DNA of 64,000 bases from Clostridium sp. TW13 (GTDB lineage: Bacteria > Bacillota > Clostridia > Clostridiales > Clostridiaceae). The stretch covers positions 558,001-622,000 of the forward strand of contig NZ_BROD01000001.1 of assembly GCF_024345225.1 (NCBI RefSeq). Reading direction: 5' to 3'. The position numbers were made by a program, and so were the translations under genes. The notes beneath the pieces were generated by a model, which saw nothing but the letters and a program-made list of their open reading frames with translations, was not told the DNA's origin and searched no databases. Position 1 is the first letter of the stretch, and the number at the start of each line of letters is the position of its first letter. Shown piece after piece: positions 52,177 to 60,649 of the stretch.

Positions 52177-52218
52177 ATATAGTTAACATTTTTTATATGT
52201 AACTATATTTCTATTTTT
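52173..52218 (+). terminator. Hairpin between DUF3592-like and GNAT genes
   Basis: AGAAATATAGTT (52173-52184) and AACTATATTTCT (52201-52212) are perfect 12-bp arms; ATTTTTAT follows. All-AT pairing makes it a weak terminator. Confidence 0.5.
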
Positions 52219-52231
52219 ATATAAGCCTGTA

Positions 52232-52708
52232 CTAAAAGTTCAGTTCCATCATTCTATTTCTTGTGTTCATTCCCATAGATTCGTAGAATTTCAGTGCATC
52301 TTGATTGAATTCCCATACATTTAACTGTAATGCAGCAGCATTTTCTAATTTTGCATAGTCAACAATATGATTAAATAGTAATTTTCCTATGCCAGTTCTT
52401 TTTAAGGTTGATTTAACGCAGAAATCATCTATATAGATATATTTCTTTGGAATATATATTGGATTTTTGGTGTTCATTATTTGAAGTATACTATAAGCAA
52501 CAAGCTGTTTGTTATCAGTATTTTCAACTATAAATATGTTTGTGGTATTTGAATTTAATAAATCATTAAAGAACTCTTTTGATAGTGGATTTTCAATATC
52601 TAAATAAACATCTGGTCTATTTTTAAGATGCAGGTTATAAACCTCCATAGTAAGTTGTGAAATTCCTGCATAGTCATGCTTATTTGCTTCTCTTATTTCA
52701 TAATTCAT
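52232..52708 (-). CDS. GNAT-family N-acetyltransferase
   Basis: 158 residues with the acetyl-CoA motif RTGIGKLLFNHIVDYA, a preceding strand IYIDDFCVK and the end pattern NQDALKFYESMGM, all usual for GNAT. Protein, small-molecule or antibiotic amines are possible substrates. It lies 21 bp behind the phosphatase gene on the same strand and is likely expressed with it. AAGGAAA is the ribosome site. Confidence 0.9.
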   Translation of the reverse strand: MNYEIREANKHDYAGISQLTMEVYNLHLKNRPDVYLDIENPLSKEFFNDLLNSNTTNIFIVENTDNKQLVAYSILQIMNTKNPIYIPKKYIYIDDFCVKSTLKRTGIGKLLFNHIVDYAKLENAAALQLNVWEFNQDALKFYESMGMNTRNRMMELNF

Positions 52709-52729
52709 AGAAATGCTTTCCTTTCTAAG

Positions 52730-53296
52730 TTATAGTAATGAATCACTATCTATCTCTATTATTGAAGTATTGTCAGTTTTAAATTTAGTCATTTCATCAA
52801 AAGGTGTGTTTGTTAAATAGCATTGGATGCACATAATTACAGCACTATGAGTCACAATAGCAACATCTTTAGAATTATTTTTAATAATCTCATGTAGTGC
52901 TGCAAAAACACGATCTAGCATATCTTGATAAGCTTCACCTTTTGGAGGTTTTGTGTATCTTCTATTTATGTACCATTCCTTATATTCTTCTGGATATTTT
53001 TCTTTAACTTCTGTCCAGGATAGCCCTTCCCATTCTCCAAGATTAATCTCTTCTAATCCATCCATTACGACATAATCTAGATTAGTAGCTTGGCTTAAAA
53101 TTTCTGCTGTTTTAACAGCTCTTTTTTGTTGGCTTGAGTAGATTTTTGATAATTTGTAGTTTTCATTTAATACTTTATGGCTTAACTCTTTTGCTTGATT
53201 GATACCAGTATCATTAAGTTCAATATCACAACTTCCTTGAATCTTTCCTTCTACATTCCAATCTGTTTGTCCATGTCTTATTAAAAGCAGTTTCAT
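52730..53296 (-). CDS. Histidine phosphatase family protein (phosphoglycerate mutase-like)
   Basis: 188 residues. The phospho-His motif LIRHGQTDWN lies at the N terminus, LEEINLGEWEGLSW holds the acid, and VAIVTHSAVIM has the second His. This fits cofactor-dependent phosphatases of the GpmB/CobC/PhoE kind. GGAGGGACCT precedes the ATG. First gene of a two-gene unit with the GNAT gene. Confidence 0.9.
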   Translation of the reverse strand: MKLLLIRHGQTDWNVEGKIQGSCDIELNDTGINQAKELSHKVLNENYKLSKIYSSQQKRAVKTAEILSQATNLDYVVMDGLEEINLGEWEGLSWTEVKEKYPEEYKEWYINRRYTKPPKGEAYQDMLDRVFAALHEIIKNNSKDVAIVTHSAVIMCIQCYLTNTPFDEMTKFKTDNTSIIEIDSDSLL

Positions 53297-53395
53297 AGGT
53301 CCCTCCTAAATATAATTATCTTAGCAGTTAAGTATAATTTATGGTTGCTCATTTAGTTAATTATAAGATGAATTTTAATAATATTCAATTGCAGT

Positions 53396-53525
53396 ATCAA
53401 GTGAAACTTGATTCAAGTGGGGTGTATCCCCATCTGAATCTTAGTTGAACTTATCCAGGAGCGTGCAGCCGTTATCTCCAACTTAAAGAAGTTGGAGTGT
53501 TACGGATGCTAGCTATCGGATAAAT
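53396..53525 (+). repeat. IS200/IS605-like end or MITE, copy B
   Basis: Starts with ATCAAGTGAAACTTGAT (53396-53412) and ends GCTATCGGATAAAT. A perfect hairpin with 9-bp arms CTCCAACTT (53476-53484) and AAGTTGGAG (53489-53497) around AAAG lies in the 3' half. It is the inverted counterpart of 50558-50708. Within the gap 53297-53856 it is followed by two promoters and a dyad. Confidence 0.6.
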
Positions 53526-53547
53526 TCGAAATAATTTCCAGATATTA

Positions 53548-53579
53548 TTGACATCTTATTACAGTTAGAGTATACTAAC
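53548..53579 (+). promoter_or_regulatory. feo-like promoter with DtxR-type operator, upstream of ABC exporter
   Basis: TTGACA (53548-53553), 17-bp spacer, TATACT (53571-53576), the same hexamers and spacing as at feo. GTTAGAGTATACTAAC (53564-53579) matches the feo operator at 14 of 16 positions. A Fur-like TGAAATTCATTATCA follows (near 53594), 13 of 15 positions like the feo Fur box. Confidence 0.65.
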
Positions 53580-53693
53580 TAACGTAAACAATATTGAAAT
53601 TCATTATCAATAAGTAAGAGAACGTTATGTAGTATTTTTACATACACATAAGTGTGAGGATTAACTATTTTGATAATAATTCCATGTTATATG

Positions 53694-53755
53694 TTGACAA
53701 AGGCTATAGGGAGACATAAAATTTATATATGAACATATGAATAATCGTTCATATG
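53694..53755 (+). promoter_or_regulatory. Second promoter and TetR-like dyad before ABC exporter
   Basis: TTGACA (53694-53699), 17-bp spacer, TAAAAT (53717-53722). Downstream, CATATGAA (53734-53741) and TTCATATG (53748-53755) are perfect 8-bp arms around TAATCG, a size typical for TetR operators. No TetR gene is adjacent. Confidence 0.55.
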
Positions 53756-53856
53756 AAATACTGAAGGATTATTCATAAAAAACTTCTTAGTAAGAGTAAT
53801 AATAGGTTTCAACGAGTTTCAGTGAGAACTCTATATAAAGTTGGGGAGATGGTAAT

Positions 53857-54555
53857 ATGTATTTGGAAGTAAGGAATTTAGTTAAGTACTATGGTGAGGA
53901 AGAAAATAAAGTTAAGGTTTTAAAAGGAATTGATTGTTCTGTTGAAAAGGGACAAATCTGTGTATTACTTGGGCCTTCAGGTTCTGGAAAATCCACCTTG
54001 CTTAATATTATAGGGGGGATTGAAGAACTTGATGAAGGAGAAATATTTGTAGATGGAAAAGAAATAGGACATATGAACTCAAAAGAATTATCACTTTATA
54101 GACGCAATAATTTAGGTTTTGTATTTCAATTCTATAATTTAGTACCCAATCTTTCTGTAAAAGAAAATATTGAAGTTTGTGAATATTTAAGTAAAGCACC
54201 ATTGGATATTGATGATCTTATTAAAACCCTTGGGCTATGGGAGCATAAGGATAAGTTTCCTAATCAGCTTTCTGGTGGTCAGCAGCAAAGATGTGCCATT
54301 GGAAGAGCGTTAGTTAAGAATCCAGGAATATTGCTTTGTGATGAACCGACAGGAGCTTTAGACTATGCTACTTCTAAGGAAATATTAGAGTTAATTGAAA
54401 AAGTAAATAAAAAATATAACAATACTATTATAATAGTAACTCATAATGATGCCATTAAGAATATGGCTCATAAAATTATGAAGTTACATGATGGTAAGGT
54501 TATAAAAGAATATGAGAATAAAAATATAGTTCCTGCCAAAGAACTAGAATGGTAG
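53857..54555 (+). CDS. ABC transporter ATPase (LolD/MacB type)
   Basis: 232 residues: Walker A GPSGSGKSTLLN, signature LSGGQQQRCAIGRAL, Walker B ILLCDEPTGALD and His in VTHNDAI. It belongs to the EPTGALD group that works with FtsX-like permeases. TTGGGGAGATGG precedes ATG 53857. Seven bases separate it from the permease gene. Upstream signals suggest control by iron and by a TetR-like protein. Confidence 0.93.
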   Translation: MYLEVRNLVKYYGEEENKVKVLKGIDCSVEKGQICVLLGPSGSGKSTLLNIIGGIEELDEGEIFVDGKEIGHMNSKELSLYRRNNLGFVFQFYNLVPNLSVKENIEVCEYLSKAPLDIDDLIKTLGLWEHKDKFPNQLSGGQQQRCAIGRALVKNPGILLCDEPTGALDYATSKEILELIEKVNKKYNNTIIIVTHNDAIKNMAHKIMKLHDGKVIKEYENKNIVPAKELEW

Positions 54556-54562
54556 GTGCAGC

Positions 54563-56821
54563 ATGAGAAATCCACTAAATAAGAGATTAATACGAGATTT
54601 AAAACATAATGCTGGAAGATATATAGCTGTAGCTGTTATTATGATTGCCTCAATAGCTTTACTTTCAGGCTTTTTAGCTACAGCAGATTCAATAAAGGAG
54701 GATTTTTATAGCAATAGAAAAGAGTGCAAGGTAGAAGATGGATTGTTTACTTCTTACTTTAAGATTCCCAAAGAAACAATATCAAAGGCAGAAAAATTAG
54801 GAGTAAGTATGTATGAGAATTATTATTCAGATGAATTGATTTTAAAAGATACTACCCTAAGAATTTATAAAGAGAGAAAAGATATTGATATTGCAACTGT
54901 TATGGAAGGAAAACTTCCAACAAGCAAAAATGAGATTGCAATAGACAGGCTGTTTGCTAAGAACAATTCATTTAAGCCTGGTGATACTATAAAAATTAAG
55001 GGAAAAGTTTATAACATAACAGGGACTATAGCACTTCCTGATTATAGTTCCTTATTTGAGAAAAATTCTAATCTTATGATGGAAACGAAGTATTTTGGAG
55101 TTGCAATTGTATCAGATGCAGCTTTTAGTGATTTTAATGACAGCAGCTTAGTATATAACTATTCTTATCATTTTAAAGATAGGAATTTAGATAAAAAGAA
55201 AAAAGCAGATTTATCAGAGGAACTTAAAAAGAATCTAGTGAATAATGGGGTGAGCCTAACTAATTTCTGCACAGCAGCTAATAATCAGAGCATTTCATTT
55301 ATAGAGAGTGATATGGGTTCTGATGTACCTATGATGAAGGTATTTTGCTATATTACAATAGCAATTATGGCGTTTGTTTTTGCAATCATTATTATGAGTA
55401 CTATTGATGAAGAAGCACCAATAATAGGAACGCTACTTTCAAATGGGTACAGTAAATATGAAATATTGAGTCATTATATAAAAATGCCAATAATAATAAC
55501 ACTTTTGAGTGCAAGTATTGGTAATCTTATTGGATATATAGTCCTTCCTTCTGCATTTAAAGCGATGTATTATAATAGCTACAGCCTGCCACAATGCACA
55601 ATTAAAATAAATAGGGAAGCATTCATACTAACAACTATTATTCCTATTTGTATTATGATTTTAATTAATATTTTAGCATTAACTTTGAAATTAAATATAT
55701 CACCATTAAGATTTTTAAGAAGGGATTTAAAAAAGCATTCCAATAATAAACCTGTAAAATTGCCAGCTTTTAAATTTGTAAGCAGATTCCGTCTTAGAGT
55801 TATTTTGCAGAATAAGGCTAATTATCTTATGCTTTTTATTGGAATATTTTTAGGAAGTGTAATTTTACTATTTGGTTTGGGCATGCAGCCTATGATTAAT
55901 CATTATGTTGATGAAATCAAGCAATCAAGTATAGCAGGTTATCAATATATCTTAAAATCACCTGTTGATATAAAAGAGGATAGTGCAGAAAAGTTTACTA
56001 TGTACTCTTTTAAAACTTATTATGTAGGAGGAAAAAGAGATGTAGATGTTTCTACTTATGGAATAGCAGATAAATCTAAGTACCTAAGCAAATTATCACT
56101 AGATAAAAACAATGCAGGAGTGTACTTATCAGATGGTCTCATGAAAAAACTTGGCTCTAGTGTTGGAGGAAATATTAAATTTACTGATCCATATTCCAAT
56201 GATGTATATACTTTAAAGATAATTGGAAGTTATGATTATTCATCAGGATTTGCTATTTTTATGAACAATGAACAGTTAAATAAGCTTCTTAAATACAATA
56301 AGGATTATTATAACGGATATTTTTCTAATAAAAAGCTTAATATTGAAGACAAGTTTGTAGCAACCGTTATAACTCCAAATGATATGGTGAAATTAGGTCA
56401 GCAGATGACATCATCCTTTGGAAGTTCAATGTATATGTGTATTGTTGTTGCAATTCTAATTTATATATCTCTTATGTATATACTTACTAAAATAGTAATT
56501 GATAAAAATGCACTATATATTTCCTATATGAAGGTATTTGGATATGAAGACAATGAGATAAGAAAATTATATTTACATGCTACTACTATTGTAGTAATTG
56601 CGTCTCTTATAATAGGGTTACCTCTAAACTATGTAGCTTTAAAATATTGCTTTTTACTAGCCTTAGCAAAGATGAATGGATATATGGATATTTTTATACC
56701 AGCATATTTATATGTAGCTATAGTAGCTATAGGAGTTATATCATACTTAGTGATAAATTATTTTCATGTGCAAAGGGTAAAGAGAATTAGAATGGCAGAA
56801 GCATTGAAAAATAGAGATTAA
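54563..56821 (+). CDS. FtsX-type ABC permease with two FtsX domains
   Basis: 752 residues. An N-terminal helix (about 18-40), external domain, three helices (about 265-375), a further helix near 420-440, a second external domain, and three final helices (about 630-740; ending MAEALKNRD). This doubled form is the one of large FtsX-like permeases that handle peptides or lipids at the outer face. It is in an operon with the ATPase; no gene for a partner protein follows. Substrate unknown. Confidence 0.9.
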   Translation: MRNPLNKRLIRDLKHNAGRYIAVAVIMIASIALLSGFLATADSIKEDFYSNRKECKVEDGLFTSYFKIPKETISKAEKLGVSMYENYYSDELILKDTTLRIYKERKDIDIATVMEGKLPTSKNEIAIDRLFAKNNSFKPGDTIKIKGKVYNITGTIALPDYSSLFEKNSNLMMETKYFGVAIVSDAAFSDFNDSSLVYNYSYHFKDRNLDKKKKADLSEELKKNLVNNGVSLTNFCTAANNQSISFIESDMGSDVPMMKVFCYITIAIMAFVFAIIIMSTIDEEAPIIGTLLSNGYSKYEILSHYIKMPIIITLLSASIGNLIGYIVLPSAFKAMYYNSYSLPQCTIKINREAFILTTIIPICIMILINILALTLKLNISPLRFLRRDLKKHSNNKPVKLPAFKFVSRFRLRVILQNKANYLMLFIGIFLGSVILLFGLGMQPMINHYVDEIKQSSIAGYQYILKSPVDIKEDSAEKFTMYSFKTYYVGGKRDVDVSTYGIADKSKYLSKLSLDKNNAGVYLSDGLMKKLGSSVGGNIKFTDPYSNDVYTLKIIGSYDYSSGFAIFMNNEQLNKLLKYNKDYYNGYFSNKKLNIEDKFVATVITPNDMVKLGQQMTSSFGSSMYMCIVVAILIYISLMYILTKIVIDKNALYISYMKVFGYEDNEIRKLYLHATTIVVIASLIIGLPLNYVALKYCFLLALAKMNGYMDIFIPAYLYVAIVAIGVISYLVINYFHVQRVKRIRMAEALKNRD

Positions 56822-56893
56822 AAACATTGTTAAAGTATGTAATATTTTGTGATATAATTTATAAGTTAGATTTTTTCATAGGGGGAAGGAATT

Positions 56894-57292
56894 ATGTTAG
56901 TATGGAAGGATGAGTACTCTGTAGGAGTGGAATTAATTGATATCCAGCATAAAAGATTATTTGAAATTGGTAATGATGCATATACATTGTTAAAGGATGA
57001 GTTTTGTGTAGATAAATATGATAGGATCATTCTAATTTTAGAAGATTTACGTCAATATGCAAAATTTCATTTTCAATCAGAAGAAAATTATATGATGTCT
57101 ATTAATTCAGAACAATTAGAAAGCCAAAAGATAGAGCATGCTGGTTTTGTAGAACAGCTAGATAATGTTGATTTTAGAAGCATAGATGAGAATCCAAAAG
57201 AGAATATAGATAAAATACTATCATTTATTTTTAATTGGATATTGGAGCATGTACTTCTTAAAGATAAATTAATTAATCAAAGTAGTAAATAG
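56894..57292 (+). CDS. Bacteriohemerythrin with one non-canonical iron ligand
   Basis: 132 residues of the hemerythrin four-helix bundle: His19 in IDIQHKRLF, His59 and Glu63 in FHFQSEENYM, His82 in IEHAGF, His119 and Asp124 in EHVLLKD. The canonical HxxxH pair on helix 3 reads QKIEH here: Gln78 replaces the expected His. The seven-ligand site would thus lack one His, so oxygen binding may be changed. GGGGGAAGGA precedes ATG. Cytosolic oxygen or iron binding, single gene. Confidence 0.9.
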   Translation: MLVWKDEYSVGVELIDIQHKRLFEIGNDAYTLLKDEFCVDKYDRIILILEDLRQYAKFHFQSEENYMMSINSEQLESQKIEHAGFVEQLDNVDFRSIDENPKENIDKILSFIFNWILEHVLLKDKLINQSSK

Positions 57293-57362
57293 AGCAAATA
57301 CATTTACACTATTTTATAATTGTAGAACCAAGGATAAAGTAAATAAATTGCGGTAGAAAGTT

Positions 57363-57397
57363 ATGGAGGTGATTTCTAATCACCTCCATTTGTTTTA
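57363..57397. terminator. Bidirectional terminator
   Basis: ATGGAGGTGATT and AATCACCTCCAT are perfect 12-bp arms around three bases; TTTGTTTT follows. Serves the hemerythrin and the convergent unknown gene. Confidence 0.8.
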
Positions 57398-57733
57398 AGA
57401 AATAGCTGAACCAATTTGACTTTTCAAATCTCGTATCTGTATCTCTAGACTATTTATCTTATTATAATAGCTTTTATTGTGAGTAACACTAAATAAATAT
57501 TCATATTTAGCCTTTTGACCTTCTAAAAGTTTTATAAGGCTTAGCACATTTTGAGCTTTCTTAGTTGATTTGACCTGTTTTTCATGATCTTTATCCATTG
57601 ATATTTTGAAATCTTTATCGTAATGCATAGAGTCTCTTTTTAGGTATTCAGAAAAAGAAACCTTTGAATTCTTATTAGCTGTATTAATGTGCTTGGAAGT
57701 TTTTTTCGATACTTTATCAATTATTATTTCCAT
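57395..57733 (-). CDS. Unknown soluble helical protein
   Basis: 112 residues with a strongly basic N-terminal half (KVSKKTSKHINTANKNSK) and a C-terminal coiled coil (about 60-108; KLLEGQKAKYEYL, KINSLEIQIRDLKSQI). No signal or membrane helix. I do not recognise a family; similar small proteins occur near flagellar or sporulation genes in clostridia, but nothing here supports that. AAAGGAG precedes the ATG. Single gene. Confidence 0.65.
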   Translation of the reverse strand: MEIIIDKVSKKTSKHINTANKNSKVSFSEYLKRDSMHYDKDFKISMDKDHEKQVKSTKKAQNVLSLIKLLEGQKAKYEYLFSVTHNKSYYNKINSLEIQIRDLKSQIGSAIS

Positions 57734-57877
57734 ATGTAATACTCCTTTTGAAATTATTACATATTAATTATCGTATCCTTTATTTGATTATTAACACTTT
57801 TTCTGAACTTTTTACCTTTATTTTACGTAATGAAGTACACTCACTTATTTTTCAAGATGCCTAAATCAAAGAAAAAG

Positions 57878-58603
57878 TTAGATTTCACATTTACCATCAG
57901 AGCAGTTTCCAGAGTTAGAATCATCTTTGGATTGATCTTTTGATAAAAATTCTATTACAGGTGATGAAAGTTCCTCTTTTTGCACTTTCTCAAGTACTTC
58001 TAAGAATAGTTCAGGTGGTTGAGCACCAGATACTGCATACTTATTATTGAATATAAAATAAGGAACGCCAGTTATTCTTAGTGTTGAAGCTCTTTCTTCG
58101 TCTTTTCGCACGTCTTTAGCATAATCATCAGATTCTAACACACTTAAAGCTTTATTTCTATCAAGGCCTACTTCAGAAGCGAGATTAGCTAATACTTCGT
58201 AATCAGATATATTTAAAGATTCTACAAAGTAAGCTTTTAAAAGTCTTTCTGATAGTTCCTTCATCTTGCCTTCGGTTTTTGCGTAATGAGATAATCTATG
58301 AGCATCAAAAGTATTTGTTGGAATTATATCTTCAAAGTTATAGTTAAGACCAAGGGATTTAGCTTGTTCAATAATTTGCTTATTTGATGCCTTAGCTTGA
58401 TCTACAGATATTCCATATTTTTTGGCTATAATTTCATGAAGAGTTTCATCATATTTCTTTTTAGCTGTTGGATCAAGTTCAAAGCTTCTAAAAATTAATT
58501 CAACTTCTTCCTTATGTTCGAATTTTTCTAGTGCAACTTCCAATCTTCTTTTTCCAATATAGCAGAATGGACATACAAAATCGGACCATATTTCTATTTT
58601 CAT
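57878..58603 (-). CDS. DsbA-family oxidoreductase (FrnE-like)
   Basis: 241 residues. Thioredoxin fold with the CxxC CPFC in SDFVCPFCYIGKRRLE and cis-Pro in ITGVPYFIFNN; the ending CSDGKC adds a second Cys pair as in FrnE of Deinococcus. No signal peptide, thus cytosolic. FrnE-type enzymes handle disulfides in oxidative stress or act on polyketide substrates. It lies 13 bp after a PPOX-like gene on the same strand; the two form an operon. Confidence 0.9.
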   Translation of the reverse strand: MKIEIWSDFVCPFCYIGKRRLEVALEKFEHKEEVELIFRSFELDPTAKKKYDETLHEIIAKKYGISVDQAKASNKQIIEQAKSLGLNYNFEDIIPTNTFDAHRLSHYAKTEGKMKELSERLLKAYFVESLNISDYEVLANLASEVGLDRNKALSVLESDDYAKDVRKDEERASTLRITGVPYFIFNNKYAVSGAQPPELFLEVLEKVQKEELSSPVIEFLSKDQSKDDSNSGNCSDGKCEI

Positions 58604-58616
58604 TAATCATTCCTCC

Positions 58617-59021
58617 TTAAATAGTGAATATTTCAGATGGGTTTCCAGATAATAAATCATAGTAAGTAGCTTCGCCATGCTCAAGATAGAATACTTCAAA
58701 AATTGGATTATCAGCAGTTTCATATCCCTTTTTGACTAAAGGAGCATTATCAATAAGAAGCTGTTTTTCATTAAGGTTATCTGCAAAGTTGATTTTTCCA
58801 CTTAATCTAACAGTGATATAATTTGGTGTAGTTACAATGAACTCAATATATGGATTTTCCTTTAATTGAGTATATGCATTTTTTACATTAGCAGTGGTAA
58901 AGTAAAATTTACCGTCTTTTATCAAATGAATATGTTGAGGTCTGCCGTGTGGTTTATTATTTTCAGAGGTTGCTAAAATCCCAACATTATTTTTTTGTAG
59001 TAAATCAATTATTTTATCCAT
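58617..59021 (-). CDS. Pyridoxamine 5'-phosphate oxidase-like flavoprotein
   Basis: 134 residues: split-barrel fold with LATSENNKPHGRPQHIHLIKDGKFYF and the YTQLKENPYIEF block, as in general stress and PNPOx-like FMN proteins. Precise reaction is unknown; some members are F420- or FMN-dependent reductases. GGAGTT is the ribosome site. First gene of the operon with the FrnE-like gene, which suggests a redox stress role. Confidence 0.9.
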   Translation of the reverse strand: MDKIIDLLQKNNVGILATSENNKPHGRPQHIHLIKDGKFYFTTANVKNAYTQLKENPYIEFIVTTPNYITVRLSGKINFADNLNEKQLLIDNAPLVKKGYETADNPIFEVFYLEHGEATYYDLLSGNPSEIFTI

Positions 59022-59192
59022 GTTTATTAACTCCTTTATATGGTGTGTAAAACACCTAAAAATATTTAGATTAATTTAAATAATATTTATAAAAATTAAA
59101 TTGATATCAACCTAATTATATGATAATATAACATATATAGATACAACATACAAGATATTTTTTATGTGGTTTAATACTAAGGAGGATTATTT

Positions 59193-59561
59193 ATGCTGAT
59201 TTATGCAATTGTTACCATTAGCTTAGCGCTTGTTTTTTACACCATAGGAGTTTGGTCAGAAAAAATCCAAGGAAAACTTAAAAAGTGGCACTTGATAATA
59301 TTTTGGATAGGATTGATTTTTGATACAACTGGAACTACTTTGATGAGTAAAATTGCTAAGAGTGGTTTTCAACTTAATTTTCACGGGATAACAGGATTAC
59401 TTGCAATTATACTTATGCTTTTTCATGCAGTTTGGGCAACCGTTGTGTTGTTACAGGATAATGAAAAAGCAAAGGCTAAATTTCATAAGTTTAGTATTGT
59501 AGTGTGGATAATTTGGTTAATACCATACATATCCGGAGCGATTTTTGGAGTATCAATGTAA
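59193..59561 (+). CDS. HsmA family / TIGR03987 membrane protein
   Basis: 122 residues with four helices and conserved polar residues inside: KKWHLIIFWIGLIFDTTGTTLM and HGITGLLAIILMLFHAVWA, which includes His, Asp and Thr typical of the family (heme-binding-like HsmA). Helices with paired His suggest heme or quinone contact, which is inference. AAGGAGGA precedes ATG 59193. Divergent from the PPOX-like gene. Confidence 0.85.
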   Translation: MLIYAIVTISLALVFYTIGVWSEKIQGKLKKWHLIIFWIGLIFDTTGTTLMSKIAKSGFQLNFHGITGLLAIILMLFHAVWATVVLLQDNEKAKAKFHKFSIVVWIIWLIPYISGAIFGVSM

Positions 59562-59566
59562 ATCTT

Positions 59567-59619
59567 AAAAGGCTCAAATAATATTGTGGAGTTACTACAA
59601 TATTATTTGAGCCTTTTTA
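59567..59619. terminator. Bidirectional terminator
   Basis: AAAAGGCTCAAATAATATTG and its full complement (59597-59617) form a 20-bp perfect stem around a short loop; TTTT follows on each side. Confidence 0.9.
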
Positions 59620-59632
59620 TATAAATCCATTA

Positions 59633-60649
59633 TTAATTAAAACCAAACATCTTTCTTGATGCTGAATAACCTAATAATATAATTCTTCTTCCTAGTAGTG
59701 TTTTAGCCTGCATTGATAAGCCTAAGAAGGACTTATTTACTTGCTGATATAAAGCCTTGTTTTTAGTACTTAGATAGTTCCAAAGTTCTTCTTTTTTATT
59801 TAGGCTTTCTTCAGTACCATCCTTTAATAAAAGCACTGTACTTATTGTCATCATCATAACCAAATATTTAATCATATATTTGCGTAGTTTTTTGCAGGTT
59901 AAAATCATAGGGTTGTGGGAGTCAATAATTATTTTTGTAACCCTAATTTGCTGATCAATACGTCCAATCATTATTTTTTCATTAACAGATTGATCTTCTC
60001 TTCCAATAAAGTATCTGTACAGATTAACATCTGTATAATACATTGTTTTTACATAAGGCAATGGTTTATATACAAAAATATTATCTACATAAAACGTATG
60101 TTTAGGAAGTTCAATATTACATTCTTTTAGAACTTCTGTACGATAAATAACTGAATGCATTAATATATTTTCACTGCTTTTAAGATGACCTAATTCATCC
60201 CAAGTAAAGATTTTATCTTTTGGCATTGCCCATTTATAGTTAATAATTGTGGATTTATTGATATTTGCATTTTCATATACATAGTTTGCAATAAGCATGT
60301 CCACACATTTTGAAGTGTTGATCATGTTTTTTAATATAGTAAGAATTTTTTCTAAGCTACCTTTATCAAACCAATCATCACTATCTAAAACCTTAAAATA
60401 TTTACCAGTTGAATTTTTAAGGCCAGTGTTTATTGCATCGCCATGGCCACCATTCTCTTTATCTATTGCACGAATTATATTTGGGTATTTTTGTTCATAC
60501 TCCTTAGCGATTTTTGATGTATCATCGTTAGAACCATCATTTATAATTAATATTTCTAAATCCTCGCTGCCAATTAGTAATGAGTCTATCGCTCTATCCA
60601 TATAGGCTGCTGAATTGTAGCAAGGAATTACTACAGTAAGAATTTTCAT
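59633..60649 (-). CDS. GT2-family glycosyltransferase
   Basis: 338 residues. VVIPCYNSAAYMDRAIDSLL, IINDGSNDDT, ENGGHGDAINTGL and the DxD-like KVLDSDDWFD are those of a GT-A fold family 2 transferase; the C terminus has basic segments rather than a clear membrane helix. It moves a sugar from an activated donor to a lipid or polysaccharide. The start touches the stop of the PAP2-like gene upstream, so they are translationally coupled. Confidence 0.9.
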   Translation of the reverse strand: MKILTVVIPCYNSAAYMDRAIDSLLIGSEDLEILIINDGSNDDTSKIAKEYEQKYPNIIRAIDKENGGHGDAINTGLKNSTGKYFKVLDSDDWFDKGSLEKILTILKNMINTSKCVDMLIANYVYENANINKSTIINYKWAMPKDKIFTWDELGHLKSSENILMHSVIYRTEVLKECNIELPKHTFYVDNIFVYKPLPYVKTMYYTDVNLYRYFIGREDQSVNEKIMIGRIDQQIRVTKIIIDSHNPMILTCKKLRKYMIKYLVMMMTISTVLLLKDGTEESLNKKEELWNYLSTKNKALYQQVNKSFLGLSMQAKTLLGRRIILLGYSASRKMFGFN

